Assembly (NCBI RefSeq): GCF_037975245.1
Contig: NC_092564.1
Span: 7,415,984 to 7,479,983 of the forward strand
Origin: Apostichopus japonicus
Lineage: Eukaryota; Echinodermata; Holothuroidea; Aspidochirotida; Stichopodidae
Length of the DNA stretch: 64,000 nt
Reading direction: 5' to 3'
The notes under the pieces were generated by a model. That model worked only from the letters and a program-made list of their open reading frames with translations. It did no database searches and had not been told where the DNA came from. Each line of letters begins with the position of its first letter. Position 1 is the stretch's first letter. Both the position numbers and the translations under genes were made by a program. This document shows, piece by piece, positions 40,186-64,000 of the stretch.

Positions 40186-43100
40186 TACCCCTGAAAAGTA
40201 GCTTTCTGATATCATTTACACGTAAACAATTCCGCTATGGCGATTGTATATAGCTTCGACACGCGGGATAGATTACGTAATCACTGCAATTGCCTATAGC
40301 AGATCGGTAATAGCTATTTATTGACCGTGAAAATGGTTTCCCTAGTGTATTTATTTAGAAATCACCATACATATGTACAAATTATGCCCGAAATTAGCGT
40401 CTAATTCGTTCCTTATGGACGCAATCTACACGTAATAATGCTCACTCGTGCCTGCTTGGGCTTGCAGGAACAAAAATGCGAACAAGCGAGGGTATATACC
40501 CCTGAAAAGTAGCTTTCTGATATCATTTACACGTAAACAATTCCGCTATGGCGATTGTATATAGCTTCGACACGCGGGATAGATTACGTAATCACTGCAA
40601 TTGCCTATAGCAAATCGGTAATAGCTATTTATTGACCGTGAAAATGGTTTCCCTAGTGTATTTATTTAGAAATCACCATACATATGTACAAATTATGCCC
40701 GAAATTAGCGTCTAATTCATTCCTTATGGACGCAATCTACACGTAATAATGCTCACTCGTGCCTGCTTGGGCTTGCAGGAACAAAAATGCGAACAAGCGA
40801 GGGTATATACCCCTGAAAAGTAGCTTTCTGATATCATTTACACGTAAACAATTCCGCTATGGCGATTGTATATAGCTTCGACACGCGGGATAGATTACGT
40901 AATCACTGCAATTGCCTATAGCAGATCGGTAATAGCTATTTATTGACCGTGAAAATGGTTTCCCTAGTGTATTTATTTAGAAATCACCATACATATGTAC
41001 AAATTATGCCCGAAATTAGCGTCTAATTCGTTCCTTATGGACGCAATCTACACGTAATAATGCTCACTCGTGCCTGCTTGGGCTTGCAGGAACAAAAATG
41101 CGAACAAGCGAGGGTATATACCGCTGAAAAGTAGCTTTCTGATATCATTTACACGTAAACAATTCCGCTATGGCGATTGTATATAGCTTCGACACGCGGG
41201 ATAGATTACGTAATCACTGCAATTGCCTATAGCAGATCGGTAATAGCTATTTATTGACCGTGAAAATGGTTTCCCTAGTGTATTTATTTAGAAATCACCA
41301 TACATATGTACAAATTATGCCCGAAATTAGCGTCTAATTCGTTCCTTATGGACGCAATCTACACGTAATAATGCTCACTCGTGCCTGCTTGGGCTTGCAG
41401 GAACAAAAATGCGAACAAGCGAGGGTATATACCCCTGAAAAGTAGCTTTCTGATATCATTTACACGTAAACAATTCCGCTATGGCGATTGTATATAGCTT
41501 CGACACGCGGGATAGATTACGTAATCACTGCAATTGCCTATAGCAGATCGGTAATAGCTATTTATTGACCGTGAAAATGGTTTCCCTAGTGTATTTATTT
41601 AGAAATCACCATACATATGTACAAATTATGCCCGAAATTAGCGTCTAATTCGTTCCTTATGGACGCAATCTACACGTAATAATGCTCACTCGTGCCTGCT
41701 TGGGCTTGCAGGAACAAAAATGCGAACAAGCGAGGGTATATACCCCTGAAAAGTAGCTTTCTGATATCATTTACACGTAAACAATTCCGCTATGGCGATT
41801 GTATATAGCTTCGACACGCGGGATAGATTACGTAATCACTGCAATTGCCTATAGCAGATCGGTAATAGCTATTTATTGACCGTGAAAATGGTTTCCCTAG
41901 TGTATTTATTTAGAAATCACCATACATATGTACAAATTATGCCCGAAATTAGCGTCTAATTCGTTCCTTATGGACGCAATCTACACGTAATAATGCTCAC
42001 TCGTGCCTGCTTGGGCTTGCAGGAACAAAAATGCGAACAAGCGAGGGTATATACCCCTGAAAAGTAGCTTTCTGATATCATTTACACGTAAACAATTCCG
42101 CTATGGCGATTGTATATAGCTTCGACACGCGGGATAGATTACGTAATCACTGCAATTGCCTATAGCAGATCGGTAATAGCTATTTATTGACCGTGAAAAT
42201 GGTTTCCCTAGTGTATTTATTTAGAAATCACCATACATATGTACAAATTATGCCCGAAATTAGCGTCTAATTCGTTCCTTATGGACGCAATCTACACGTA
42301 ATAATGCTCACTCGTGCCTGCTTGGGCTTGCAGGAAAAAAAATGCGAACAAGCGAGGGTATATACCCCTGAAAAGTAGCTTTCTGATATCATTTACACGT
42401 AAACAATTCCGCTATGGCGATTGTATATAGCTTCGACACGCGGGATAGATTACGTAATCACTGCAATTGCCTATAGCAGATCGGTAATAGCTATTTATTG
42501 ACCGTGAAAATGGTTTCCCTAGTGTATTTATTTAGAAATCACCATACATATGTACAAATTATGCCCGAAATTAGCGTCTAATTCGTTCCTTATGGACGCA
42601 ATCTACACGTAATAATGCTCACTCGTGCCTGCTTGGGCTTGAAGGAACAAAAATGCGAACAAGCGAGGGTATATACCCCTGAAAAGTAGCTTTCTGATAT
42701 CATTTACACGTAAACAATTCCGCTATGGCGATTGTATATAGCTTCGACACGCGGGATAGATTACGTAATCACTGCAATTGCCTATAGCAGATCGGTAATA
42801 GCTATTTATTGACCGTGAAAATGGTTTCCCTAGTGTATTTATTTAGAAATCACCATACATATGTACAAATTATGCCCGAAATTAGCGTCTAATTCGTTCC
42901 TTATGGACGCAATCTACACGTAATAATGCTCACTCGTGCCTGCTTGGGCTTGCAGGAACAAAAATGCGAACAAGCGAGGGTATATACCCCTGAAAAGTAG
43001 CTTTCTGATATCATTTACACGTAAACAATTCCGCTATGGCGATTGTATATAGCTTCGACACGCGGGATAGATTACGTAATCACTGCAATTGCCTATAGCA

Positions 43101-46100
43101 GATCGGTAATAGCTATTTATTGACCGTGAAAATGGTTTCCCTAGTGTATTTATTTAGAAATCACCATACATATGTACAAATTATGCCCGAAATTAGCGTC
43201 TAATTCGTTCCTTATGGACGCAATCTACACGTAATAATGCTCACTCGTGCCTGCTTGGGCTTGCAGGAACAAAAATGCGAACAAGCGAGGGTATATACCC
43301 CTGAAAAGTAGCTTTCTGATATCATTTACACGTAAACAATTCCGCTATGGCGATTGTATATAGCTTCGACACGCGGGATAGATTACGTAATCACTGCAAT
43401 TGCCTATAGCAGATCGGTAATAGCTATTTATTGACCGTGAAAATGGTTTCCCTAGTGTATTTATTTAGAAATCACCATACATATGTACAAATTATGCCCG
43501 AAATTAGCGTCTAATTCGTTCCTTATGGACGCAATCTACACGTAATAATGCTCACTCGTGCCTGCTTGGGCTTGCAGGAACAAAAATGCGAACAAGCGAG
43601 GGTATATACCCCTGAAAAGTAGCTTTCTGATATCATTTACACGTAAACAATTCCGCTATGGCGATTGTATATAGCTTCGACACGCGGGATAGATTACGTA
43701 ATCACTGCAATTGCCTATAGCAGATCGGTAATAGCTATTTATTGACCGTGAAAATGGTTTCCCTAGTGTATTTATTTAGAAATCACCATACATATGTACA
43801 AATTATGCCCGAAATTAGCGTCTAATTCGTTCCTTATGGACGCAATCTACACGTAATAATGCTCACTCGTGCCTGCTCGGGCTTGCAGGAACAAAAATGC
43901 GAACAAGCGAGGGTATATACCCCTGAAAAGTAGCTTTCTGATATCATTTACACGTAAACAATTCCGCTATGGCGATTGTATATAGCTTCGACACGCGGGA
44001 TAGATTACGTAATCACTGCAATTGCCTATAGCAGATCGGTAATAGCTATTTATTGACCGTGAAAATGGTTTCCCTAGTGTATTTATTTAGAAATCACCAT
44101 ACATATGTACAAATTATGCCCGAAATTAGCGTCTAATTCGTTCCTTATGGACGCAATCTACACGTAATAATGCTCACTCGTGCCTGCTTGGGCTTGCAGG
44201 AACAAAAATGCGAACAAGCGAGGGTATATACCCCTGAAAAGTAGCTTTCTGATATCATTTACACGTAAACAATTCCGCTATGGCGATTGTATATAGCTTC
44301 GACACGCGGGATAGATTACGTAATCACTGCAATTGCCTATAGCAGATCGGTAATAGCTATTTATTGACCGTGAAAATGGTTTCCCTAGTGTATTTATTTA
44401 GAAATCACCATACATATGTACAAATTATGCCCGAAATTAGCGTCTAATTCGTTCCTTATGGACGCAATCTACACGTAATAATGCTCACTCGTGCCTGCTT
44501 GGGCTTGAAGGAACAAAAATGCGAACAAGCGAGGGTATATACCCCTGAAAAGTAGCTTTCTGATATCATTTACACGTAAACAATTCCGCTATGGCGATTG
44601 TATATAGCTTCGACACGCGGGATAGATTACGTAATCACTGCAATTGCCTATAGCAGATCGGTAATAGCTATTTATTGACCGTGAAAATGGTTTCCCTAGT
44701 GTATTTATTTAGAAATCACCATACATAAGTACAAATTATGCCCGAAATTAGCGTCTAATTCGTTCCTTATGGACGCAATCTACACGTAATAATGCTCACT
44801 CGTGCCTGCTTGGGCTTGAAGGAACAAAAATGCGAACAAGCGAGGGTATATACCCCTGAAAAGTAGCTTTCTGATATCATTTACACGTAAACAATTCCGC
44901 TATGGCGATTGTATATAGCTTCGACACGCGGGATAGATTACGTAATCACTGCAATTGCCTATAGCAGATCGGTAATAGCTATTTATTGACCGTGAAAATG
45001 GTTTCCCTAGTGTATTTATTTAGAAATCACCATACATATGTACAAATTATGCCCGAAATTAGCGTCTAATTCGTTCCTTATGGACGCAATCTACACGTAA
45101 TAATGCTCACTCGTGCCTGCTTGGGCTTGCAGGAACAAAAATGCGAACAAGCGAGGGTATATACCCCTGAAAAGTAGCTTTCTGATATCATTTACACGTA
45201 AACAATTCCGCTATGGCGATTGTATATAGCTTCGACACGCGGGATAGATTACGTAATCACTGCAATTGCCTATAGCAGATCGGTAATAGCTATTTATTGA
45301 CCGTGAAAATGGTTTCCCTAGTGTATTTATTTAGAAATCACCATACATATGTACAAATTATGCCCGAAATTAGCGTCTAATTCGTTCCTTATGGACGCAA
45401 TCTACACGTAATAATGCTCACTCGTGCCTGCTTGGGCTTGCAGGAACAAAAATGCGAACAAGCGAGGGTATATACCCCTGAAAAGTAGCTTTCTGATATC
45501 ATTTACACGTAAACAATTCCGCTATGGCGATTGTATATAGCTTCGACACGCGGGATAGATTACGTAATCACTGCAATTGCCTATAGCAGATCGGTAATAG
45601 CTATTTATTGACCGTGAAAATGGTTTCCCTAGTGTATTTATTTAGAAATCACCATACATATGTACAAATTATGCCCGAAATTAGCGTCTAATTCGTTCCT
45701 TATGGACGCAATCTACACGTAATAATGCTCACTCGTGCCTGCTTGGGCTTGCAGGAACAAAAATGCGAACAAGCGAGGGTATATACCCCTGAAAAGTAGC
45801 TTTCTGATATCATTTACACGTAAACAATTCCGCTATGGCGATTGTATATAGCTTCGACACGCGGGATAGATTACGTAATCACTGCAATTGCCTATAGCAG
45901 ATCGGTAATAGCTATTTATTGACCGTGAAAATGGTTTCCCTAGTGTATTTATTTAGAAATCACCATACATATGTACAAATTATGCCCGAAATTAGCGTCT
46001 AATTCGTTCCTTATGGACGCAATCTACACGTAATAATGCTCACTCGTGCCTGCTTGGGCTTGCAGGAACAAAAATGCGAACAAGCGAGGGTATATACCCC

Positions 46101-48006
46101 TGAAAAGTAGCTTTCTGATATCATTTACACGTAAACAATTCCGCTATGGCGATTGTATATAGCTTCGACACGCGGGATAGATTACGTAATCACTGCAATT
46201 GCCTATAGCAGATCGGTAATAGCTATTTATTGACCGTGAAAATGGTTTCCCTAGTGTATTTATTTAGAAATCACCATACATATGTACAAATTATGCCCGA
46301 AATTAGCGTCTAATTCGTTCCTTATGGACGCAATCTACACGTAATAATGCTCACTCGTGCCTGCTTGGGCTTGCAGGAACAAAAATGCGAACAAGCGAGG
46401 GTATATACCCCTGAAAAGTAGCTTTCTGATATCATTTACACGTAAACAATTCCGCTATGGCGATTGTATATAGCTTCGACACGCGGGATAGATTACGTAA
46501 TCACTGCAATTGCCTATAGCAGATCGGTAATAGCTATTTATTGACCGTGAAAATGGTTTCCCTAGTGTATTTATTTAGAAATCACCATACATATGTACAA
46601 ATTATGCCCGAAATTAGCGTCTAATTCGTTCCTTATGGACGCAATCTACACGTAATAATGCTCACTCGTGCCTGCTTGGGCTTGAAGGAACAAAAATGCG
46701 AACAAGCGAGGGTATATACCCCTGAAAAGTAGCTTTCTGATATCATTTACACGTAAACAATTCCGCTATGGCGATTGTATATAGCTTCGACACGCGGGAT
46801 AGATTACGTAATCACTGCAATTGCCTATAGCAGATCGGTAATAGCTATTTATTGACCGTGAAAATGGTTTCCCTAGTGTATTTATTTAGAAATCACCATA
46901 CATATGTACAAATTATGCCCGAAATTAGCGTCTAATTCGTTCCTTATGGACGCAATCTACACGTAATAATGCTCACTCGTGCCTGCTTGGGCTTGAAGGA
47001 ACAAAAATGCGAACAAGCGAGGGTATATACCCCTGAAAAGTAGCTTTCTGATATCATTTACACGTAAACAATTCCGCTATGGCGATTGTATATAGCTTCG
47101 ACACGCGGGATAGATTACGTAATCACTGCAATTGCCTATAGCAGATCGGTAATAGCTATTTATTGACCGTGAAAATGGTTTCCCTAGTGTATTTATTTAG
47201 AAATCACCATACATATGTACAAATTATGCCCGAAATTAGCGTCTAATTCGTTCCTTATGGACGCAATCTACACGTAATAATGCTCACTCGTGCCTGCTTG
47301 GGCTTGCAGGAACAAAAATGCGAACAAGCGAGGGTATATACCCCTGAAAAGTAGCTTTCTGATATCATTTACACGTAAACAATTCCGCTATGGCGATTGT
47401 ATATAGCTTCGACACGCGGGATAGATTACGTAATCACTGCAATTGCCTATAGCAGATCGGTAATAGCTATTTATTGACCGTGAAAATGGTTTCCCTAGTG
47501 TATTTATTTAGAAATCACCATACATATGTACAAATTATGCCCGAAATTAGCGTCTAATTCGTTCCTTATGGACGCAATCTACACGTAATAATGCTCACTC
47601 GTGCCTGCTTGGGCTTGAAGGAACAAAAATGCGAACAAGCGAGGGTATATACCCCTGAAAAGTAGCTTTCTGATATCATTTACACGTAAACAATTCCGCT
47701 ATGGCGATTGTATATAGCTTCGACACGCGGGATAGATTACGTAATCACTGCAATTGCCTATAGCAGATCGGTAATAGCTATTTATTGACCGTGAAAATGG
47801 TTTCCCTAGTGTATTTATTTAGAAATCACCATACATATGTACAAATTATGCCCGAAATTAGCGTCTAATTCGTTCCTTATGGACGCAATCTACACGTAAT
47901 AATGCTCACTCGTGCCTGCTTGGGCTTGAAGGAACAAAAATGCGAACAAGCGAGGGTATATACCCCTGAAAAGTAGCTTTCTGATATCATTTACACGTAA
48001 ACAATT
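40186..48006 (+). repeat. 311-bp satellite array, block 3 (about 25 monomers, B-type left marker)
   Basis: The array resumes at the TA duplication and runs exactly 25 monomers plus 46 bp with no net indel. Every monomer I read has GAAATTAGCG; the A-type GAAAATAGCG common in blocks 1 and 2 is absent. The second marker is mostly CTTGCAGG, with some CTTGAAGG (for example near 42640, 44505, 46681 and 47610). The block ends abruptly at ...AAACAATT, where the sequence jumps to GCCTATAG about 70 bp further on in the monomer. Confidence 0.97.
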
Positions 48007-48055
48007 GCCTATAGACGATTGGTAAAAGATATTTAATGACCGTGAAAGCATGAAA
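48007..48055 (+). repeat. Diverged satellite fragment at the array edge
   Basis: GCCTATAG, GATTGGTAA, TATTTAATGACCGTGAAA and following bases align to the monomer segment GCCTATAGCAGATCGGTAA...GACCGTGAAAATGG with many differences. A deletion of about 70 bp joins it to block 3 at a shared CAATT. Confidence 0.8.
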
Positions 48056-48089
48056 ACAAATTATACCTATGTATTAGTTGGAAATGAAC

Positions 48090-48335
48090 AGATTTTTTTG
48101 CTGCATGTTCGACAATCGTGCAAATCGAAATAATTTCTAGCCCAGAAAAAAAATGAGAAAAGGAAAAAAATGTCGATGTGGAATCGAACCTGGGACCTTG
48201 CGCACACAAAATGAGAGACCTACCTTTAAATCAAGAGCCGCTTGTACACAAGCTAATATGTTAGCACATCCTTCGTAGCTTCGAAACGTTGGCCTCCAGT
48301 CAATCGGTAATATAGATATCAGTATACCTTCTACA
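48090..48335 (-). other. Insert in the decayed array edge with a tRNA-type B-box word
   Basis: This non-satellite stretch splits the diverged monomers. On the minus strand it contains GGTTCGATTCC (48190-48180), which matches the Pol III B-box consensus, preceded by GGTCCCA and followed after a short gap by T-rich sequence. That is the usual look of a tRNA-derived SINE. I cannot find a convincing A box or cloverleaf, so this is at best a degenerate SINE fragment. The minus-strand frame at 48137-48358 is a by-product. Confidence 0.35.
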
Positions 48336-48635
48336 CCAGGAATAGATGACATTATCACTGCAATTGCCTACAGCAGATCAGTTATGGCTATTTATTGACC
48401 GTCGAAATGGTTTCCCTTGTGTATTTATTTACAATTCCTTATAAAAGTTGACTAGATATCCCCGAAATCAGCGTCTAATTCGTCCTTTGTAGACGCAATC
48501 TACACGTAATTATGCTCACTACTCGAGAATGCTTGGGCTTGAAGGAATAAAACTACGACGCGGCGGTGTCATTTACCGCTAACACGAAGCGTCGAGACGT
48601 CGAGAGCGTAATCGACACAAGGAATAGATGACTCA
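48336..48635 (+). repeat. Diverged satellite monomer plus the start of the next one
   Basis: From AGGAATAGATGAC the sequence follows the monomer order: ATCACTGCAATTGCCTA, GCTATTTATTGACCGT, ATGGTTTCCCT, GCGTCTAATTCGT, GACGCAATCTACACGTAAT, then TGCTTGGGCTTGAAGGAATA. It carries scattered substitutions and indels and a rewritten last third. A second AGGAATAGATGAC near 48615 starts another monomer that fades into a CAAT microsatellite (about 48633-48650). Confidence 0.88.
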
Positions 48636-48639
48636 ATCA

Positions 48640-51380
48640 ATCAATCAATTTGTGAAATTGTGAAAACAATGTATACAACTGAAGAGGAAGAATGCTGGCT
48701 ATTTTAACTCTCTATACGCCTATACAATTACACAGTGTATTATACTCCGTGTTACCTGAATTGAGGTTCTTTCCATTCAAAGCAAGGTAGAGTCACTTTA
48801 ACAAACAATCACGATCACGTCCCAATCACAAAAGATGATAAAATTCCTTTTTCTGTTGATATAACATTACAAGACATTGGACAAAATTTAGGACCGTCTA
48901 TTCGAATATCCAATGACAAGCCTTGTAAGACTTGTAGAATCTTCGAACTATTTTTTCGACTCCCTATTATGTTGTACACAAATATGTTGATAAAGTGCGA
49001 ACGACAAGGCTCAAATATCCGTCTTATTTTACACAATTTTCAACACAACTATACTACAAAGGAGAGGCTTTATTACAGAATGTAAGGGACGTCGTGAATC
49101 TATGTATATTTTCTTACAAAATAATTGTAAAAACGTCAAAAATGTTTGACTGAAGCAGTTTGTGTTTGCTGTGCCATGCACACACAGTGTGTTCTACACA
49201 GTGAATGTTTATATAGGGGGTTATTGTCTATACTTGTTCTACATAGTTCAAAATTAAGTGTAGACTGTGTTTGTCCATGATTCAACAGCAGTCATATATA
49301 TAACTGCATGTGCAGATTTGGTAGAATGATATATCGATAGCTGAAGTTGATTAGTTTAAAAAATGCCTGTCGAATTTCTGTATCTTATAATGGTCAATAC
49401 CACATCCGCAGAGCACTTTGTATACTGTTAGTATACACGAACTTTTGCGAAGTTGGTGATATTTTGCAACAGTAATTGGCAACAGTAATTGAGTGAACGA
49501 TTCTCATCATAACAGTTGCGCTGGGGACATGTTTTTGTCTTTCTTAATACATTTTTAAAGGTATGCTGTAATGGCCCAACTATGCTAGATATTCAAATAT
49601 AGTCTCCTTTGGTCAACATTTTTTCACTAGTTTTATTACAACCTTCGAGGATGTTTTCCTCACTGGGACATTCAGTCATCTTGTGTGTTCCTTAAAAATG
49701 TCTGAGAACAATTTAGAGAGTAAAGACCTCCAGGAAAGTACTTTCTGAAACCTTATAGCAATTATTGCGTGCTATATTTTGGGGTCTATACAGACTAACT
49801 TTAAATAATTTATCCAGGTTTAGCGGCCTGCAGTAAAAAAAATGGTATACATTCAAAAAGCCATATCATGAGCTATAGGTATATAAGATATTGATATGGT
49901 GAATATTTTCCCTTAAAGATAAGTGTTACAACATTGCCTGCGATCTCGGAATTATCCTCTTTCATTGATGTCGGTACCTTCCTTGTGAGCATCCCGTGCT
50001 AACATAATATGAACCAAGCTCTATACGGATCCGATGTGAACTTTATTACACTCAAAACCAAAAAATGCAATCTTCTGCACCACAAAATCAAAGCAATTCA
50101 CCTAAATTTAAATCTTTTAGTCAAATTTCCTTTCGCCTCTGAAAGATAAGGACTGTAATTTCGATTCCCTCTTCTCTCCTTTTTGTTTGTTTGATGATAA
50201 GTTGTGTCTGAGACAGGTACATTGTTTTATTCAAAGCTTACAAAAACATGTCGACGGGTTATCTGGATGGTTTATTAGTAAAATGAAGAAGAAAACTGAC
50301 AATCTTGTCTGTCATACTACTTCACAAGTCTTTACGGCGAGAAAACCAAGAAAATAAACCGGATTTGGACATTTGATAATAGTCAGGCAAGAATTAACTG
50401 TATAGAAATACACATGAATGTCTCGTATGCATCATTGCTTTAACTTGTTTTCACAACCTTCTGACTTAAGAGTACAGCATGTGTACTCTCGTTTTCCGCT
50501 TGATAAACTACTCCTAAGGGTTTACGCTGCTTATAAAGCGCATACCGCGGACCATGTATAGTAAAATATATAACATGAAACAAGCTTTAGACTTACAGTA
50601 AAAGCTGCTTTTATTTGATTTTTATATATGCAATGCAAATAAAACATTTATGTATGTGATGATTTTATTCGCATTTAAATTTTACAAAACTTCTGATTAT
50701 AGTTATAGGCCTACATGGTGTATTTTATACACGATAGGGTAATAACCTATATGAATGTAAACTACAGCCTCCTTATACCTCGAAAATATTTAAGAAAATG
50801 TTAGACAGTTTATTTGTCAACATCTTAAAAACGAATCCTCTGTAAGAAATATAATGCTCTTAAAAATAATGCTCAAGAAGAACTGTTATGTTTTTTTGTT
50901 TGCTTGAAATTAACCCATTGCTCTGAAATTCAACATGACCGTACGAAGTAACTAACAGATTAATGGACGTGCGTTTGCGGGAAGCGAAGGCAATTACATC
51001 GTCTCGTTAGGGATAGGTGTTAGGGAAATCCCTGAAATGTGTATTTTTTGTTTCATGTTCCAAGGATAGCCGTTGAGTATACCATTTGAGACCATTCTAT
51101 TCACTAAAAACACAATATACACTTTAAAAGCATTTACTAGAACGAAAAGCCATGATTTTAAATTTCCCTGTTGTAAGCTACAGACAAACATACGGACAAA
51201 GCGAAACAACGATATACAGACAGTGAGACAAAGCGTAAAGGCAGACCGATAAATGTTTAAACATAGGCTATTTAAAGGACCACGCTTCTCTTCAGTGGCT
51301 TACGATGTCAAAATGGTATAATTTTGTCAAAGAGAGGAAGGATATTTTGCTCGAAAATGTTTCTCGTCCGTTTTTCCTTC
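48640..51380. other. Intergenic AT-rich sequence, no gene recognised
   Basis: About 2.7 kb between the satellite edge and the 3' end of the SEA/EGF gene. Frames longer than 70 codons here (48815-49036 and 50994-51209, minus) show no domain, no composition bias and no flanking splice logic. I see no repeats with target duplications and no RNA gene. Confidence 0.6.
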
Positions 51381-51386
51381 TTTATT
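51381..51386 (-). promoter_or_regulatory. Candidate polyadenylation signal AATAAA of the SEA/EGF gene
   Basis: The plus strand TTTATT reads AATAAA on the minus strand, about 260 nt past the stop codon at 51647. It is the only canonical hexamer I noticed in that interval. A chance match is possible. Confidence 0.45.
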
Positions 51387-51646
51387 TTGGAACCTCACCA
51401 TCAATAAACTCTCAATAAGAACAGCAAACTCTAGAGAAAGCAGATGGGGTATAACGATGATAAAAAGTTCAATGTTTATAGAGTAAAGACTACCTATAGA
51501 TATGTTATATTCTCCGCAAATATAGATTCAGTTAACAAACTTAACTACTCTCCGCTCTCCCCCTTACCAAGCTCCCACACCACCAACAATCACCTCTTGC
51601 TTGATGAGAAGTTTGAGTAAAAAAAAGTCCACAATCAACTTTGATA

Positions 51647-62754
<11,108 letters not shown>

Positions 62755-62864
62755 CTAAAATTGAAAGTTCAACAGATACAAATAAAAGAAATGTGAGATG
62801 GTACACATGATTGAATTCTTTGAATGCGTTAAAGTCATCAGTAGTGACCCTAATTATTCTAGAC

Positions 62865-63247
62865 CAGGGTTTCCCTAATTTTACCCCCCCCCCCCACGAA
62901 CCCCCTGTGGATGCCAGAGTTGTCCACGAACCCCAAACTTTTCGAGACACGATCTGAGTCATTATTATACTATAATACGCATAACACCCTGTGTCTGTTT
63001 CATAATTCAGTTATTTAACACATGCACGGTACGGTACTACTATGGCAACATATAGCCTATGCGTATTGAACGTGAAAAGAGTTTGTCGATAGGTACGACT
63101 GTTGTACATTATTAAATCATATGATATATCAGATTTTAGTTAAACAAAAAGTACTCTTGTTTTGACTTTCAGAAACGTCTCACGAACCCCCCTGGGATGT
63201 ACTCACGCACCACTGGGGGTTCATGCACCCCAGTTAGGGAAGCCCTG
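62865..63247. mobile_element. 383-bp hAT-type non-autonomous element (MITE) with perfect 8-bp duplication
   Basis: Ends are CAGGGTTTCCCTAA and the inverted TTAGGGAAGCCCTG (one mismatch). The perfect 8-bp direct repeat TTCTAGAC flanks it (62857-62864 and 63248-63255). Both sub-terminal regions carry CACGAACCCCC words. It has no coding capacity. It lies upstream of the first recognised exon of the SEA/EGF gene, probably in an intron. Confidence 0.9.
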
Positions 63248-63255
63248 TTCTAGAC

Positions 63256-64000
63256 AGTCACATACTGCTGAACAGTGGCGGAAACGTTAAGCAGAAATTT
63301 GAATTTGTCCATTTATGACCCGTTTCCATTATAATATGAACATTTCTCGATGTCTGATAGGGAATTATTTGGAATTTTGCCAATCCAAAGGTAAAACGTT
63401 TCACAATTTTTTTCAGCATGCTTTTACTTTGGGGGAAAATACTGGTAACTGGACAAAGAGGCGATTGCTTTCATCGTGCATTACATGTGTTCACAAATAC
63501 ACTTTGAGGCCCAAATTTATGTTATTTGTTTGGGCTATAGTGACGGGCAAAACTCATGTTATTCAAGCAGTAGCATATTGGTCTCCTTGTCCTTTACCTG
63601 AAATTTGCAGTGTGCAAAATTTCGCAAAAAGAAAGACTCTAAAATACGGAGTATTTTCAACAAACCTGTTCTTGTTTTAGTTTCTTTAAGTTGGCAGAAT
63701 GTGAGAAAACCACAGAATTAACAACGCAATTACAACATGAAGTGATTACACTCTATTGTGTTTAACAAATATCGGCTGTTGAGACATGACCTTAAATCAT
63801 GTTTTTTTTAGGTAAATGTTTAAAAAAAACTATACCCCGTGAATAAACTCTTATTGGAGATTTAAATCATTAAAAACAATCACACATTACTGTGAAAGTA
63901 TATATGTGTTTTGGATAAGGATACATTCCTCATGTATAGATACAAATAATTATTTGAAAACTTTTATGAAAATTGAATCAGACTTTTGAAAATAAAATGT
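63256..64000. other. Right end of window, no feature recognised
   Basis: AT-rich sequence. A plus-strand frame at 63315-63680 has no domain and no supporting splice or start signals. Upstream exons of the minus-strand SEA/EGF gene should lie beyond here, but I cannot see one in this stretch. Confidence 0.5.

Noticed and set aside
1-48006. CRISPR-like array
   Set aside because: The repeat is a 311-bp tandem satellite without unique spacers, in a eukaryotic context.
1-48006. Satellite as an assembly artefact
   Set aside because: Distinct private variants, two unique insertions with target duplications and a decayed edge argue for a real array, although the exact copy number still depends on the assembly.
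48137-48260. Functional tRNA gene
   Set aside because: Only the B-box word is convincing; no A box, anticodon arm or acceptor pairing could be found.
63315-63680. 121-codon plus-strand frame
   Set aside because: No recognisable domain, ordinary AT-rich composition, and antisense to the expected direction of the local gene.

Overview
The window is eukaryotic and metazoan. It has spliced GT-AG genes, extracellular SEA and EGF modules, Penelope-like and hAT-type mobile elements, and a very large satellite array. No prokaryotic gene organisation is visible. The AT-rich introns, the density of small hAT-type elements, the frequent AGGCCTAT-type words and a SEA/EGF membrane protein fit a marine invertebrate deuterostome. 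I would guess an echinoderm, but that is inference and not demonstrated.

Layout. Bases 1-48006 are a head-to-tail satellite with a 311-bp monomer, about 141 copies, always in the same orientation. Two single-copy insertions split it into three blocks. (i) 9507-10356 is a 5'-truncated Penelope-like retroelement on the minus strand. It carries a GIY-YIG endonuclease fragment and a candidate hammerhead ribozyme, and is flanked by an 11-bp target-site duplication. (ii) 37080-40185 is a 3.1-kb TIR element inserted at a TA. It holds a broken two-exon gene, a 164-bp tandem repeat and sub-terminal 63-66-bp repeats. Monomer register is kept exactly across both insertions, so both entered a finished array. 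The array contains two main monomer subtypes (A and B), shared private variants spaced 3-8 monomers apart (mostly 4 monomers, 1,244 bp), and four monomers with a 53-bp internal duplication near the left end. Block 3, right of the 3.1-kb element, contains only the B-type left marker. The right edge (48007-48635) decays into diverged monomers mixed with unrelated sequence.

Bases 51647-62754 hold the 3' part of one minus-strand gene. I could assemble twelve exons with consistent splice phases: cbEGF - SEA1 - three EGF-like - two EGF-like - SEA2 - EGF - transmembrane helix - three-exon cytoplasmic tail. This gives about 780 residues in the window; the 5' exons lie beyond the right edge or are unrecognised. 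SEA2 keeps a Gly-Ser self-cleavage motif and SEA1 does not. The product is therefore predicted to be a mucin/IMPG-like type I membrane protein cleaved next to the membrane, leaving one EGF on the membrane stub. Its introns and 5' flank carry three small hAT-type non-autonomous elements (51868-52161, 54985-55334, 62865-63247) and several microsatellites.

Bases 48640-51380 are gene-free as far as I can see. Bases 63256-64000 show no recognisable exon.
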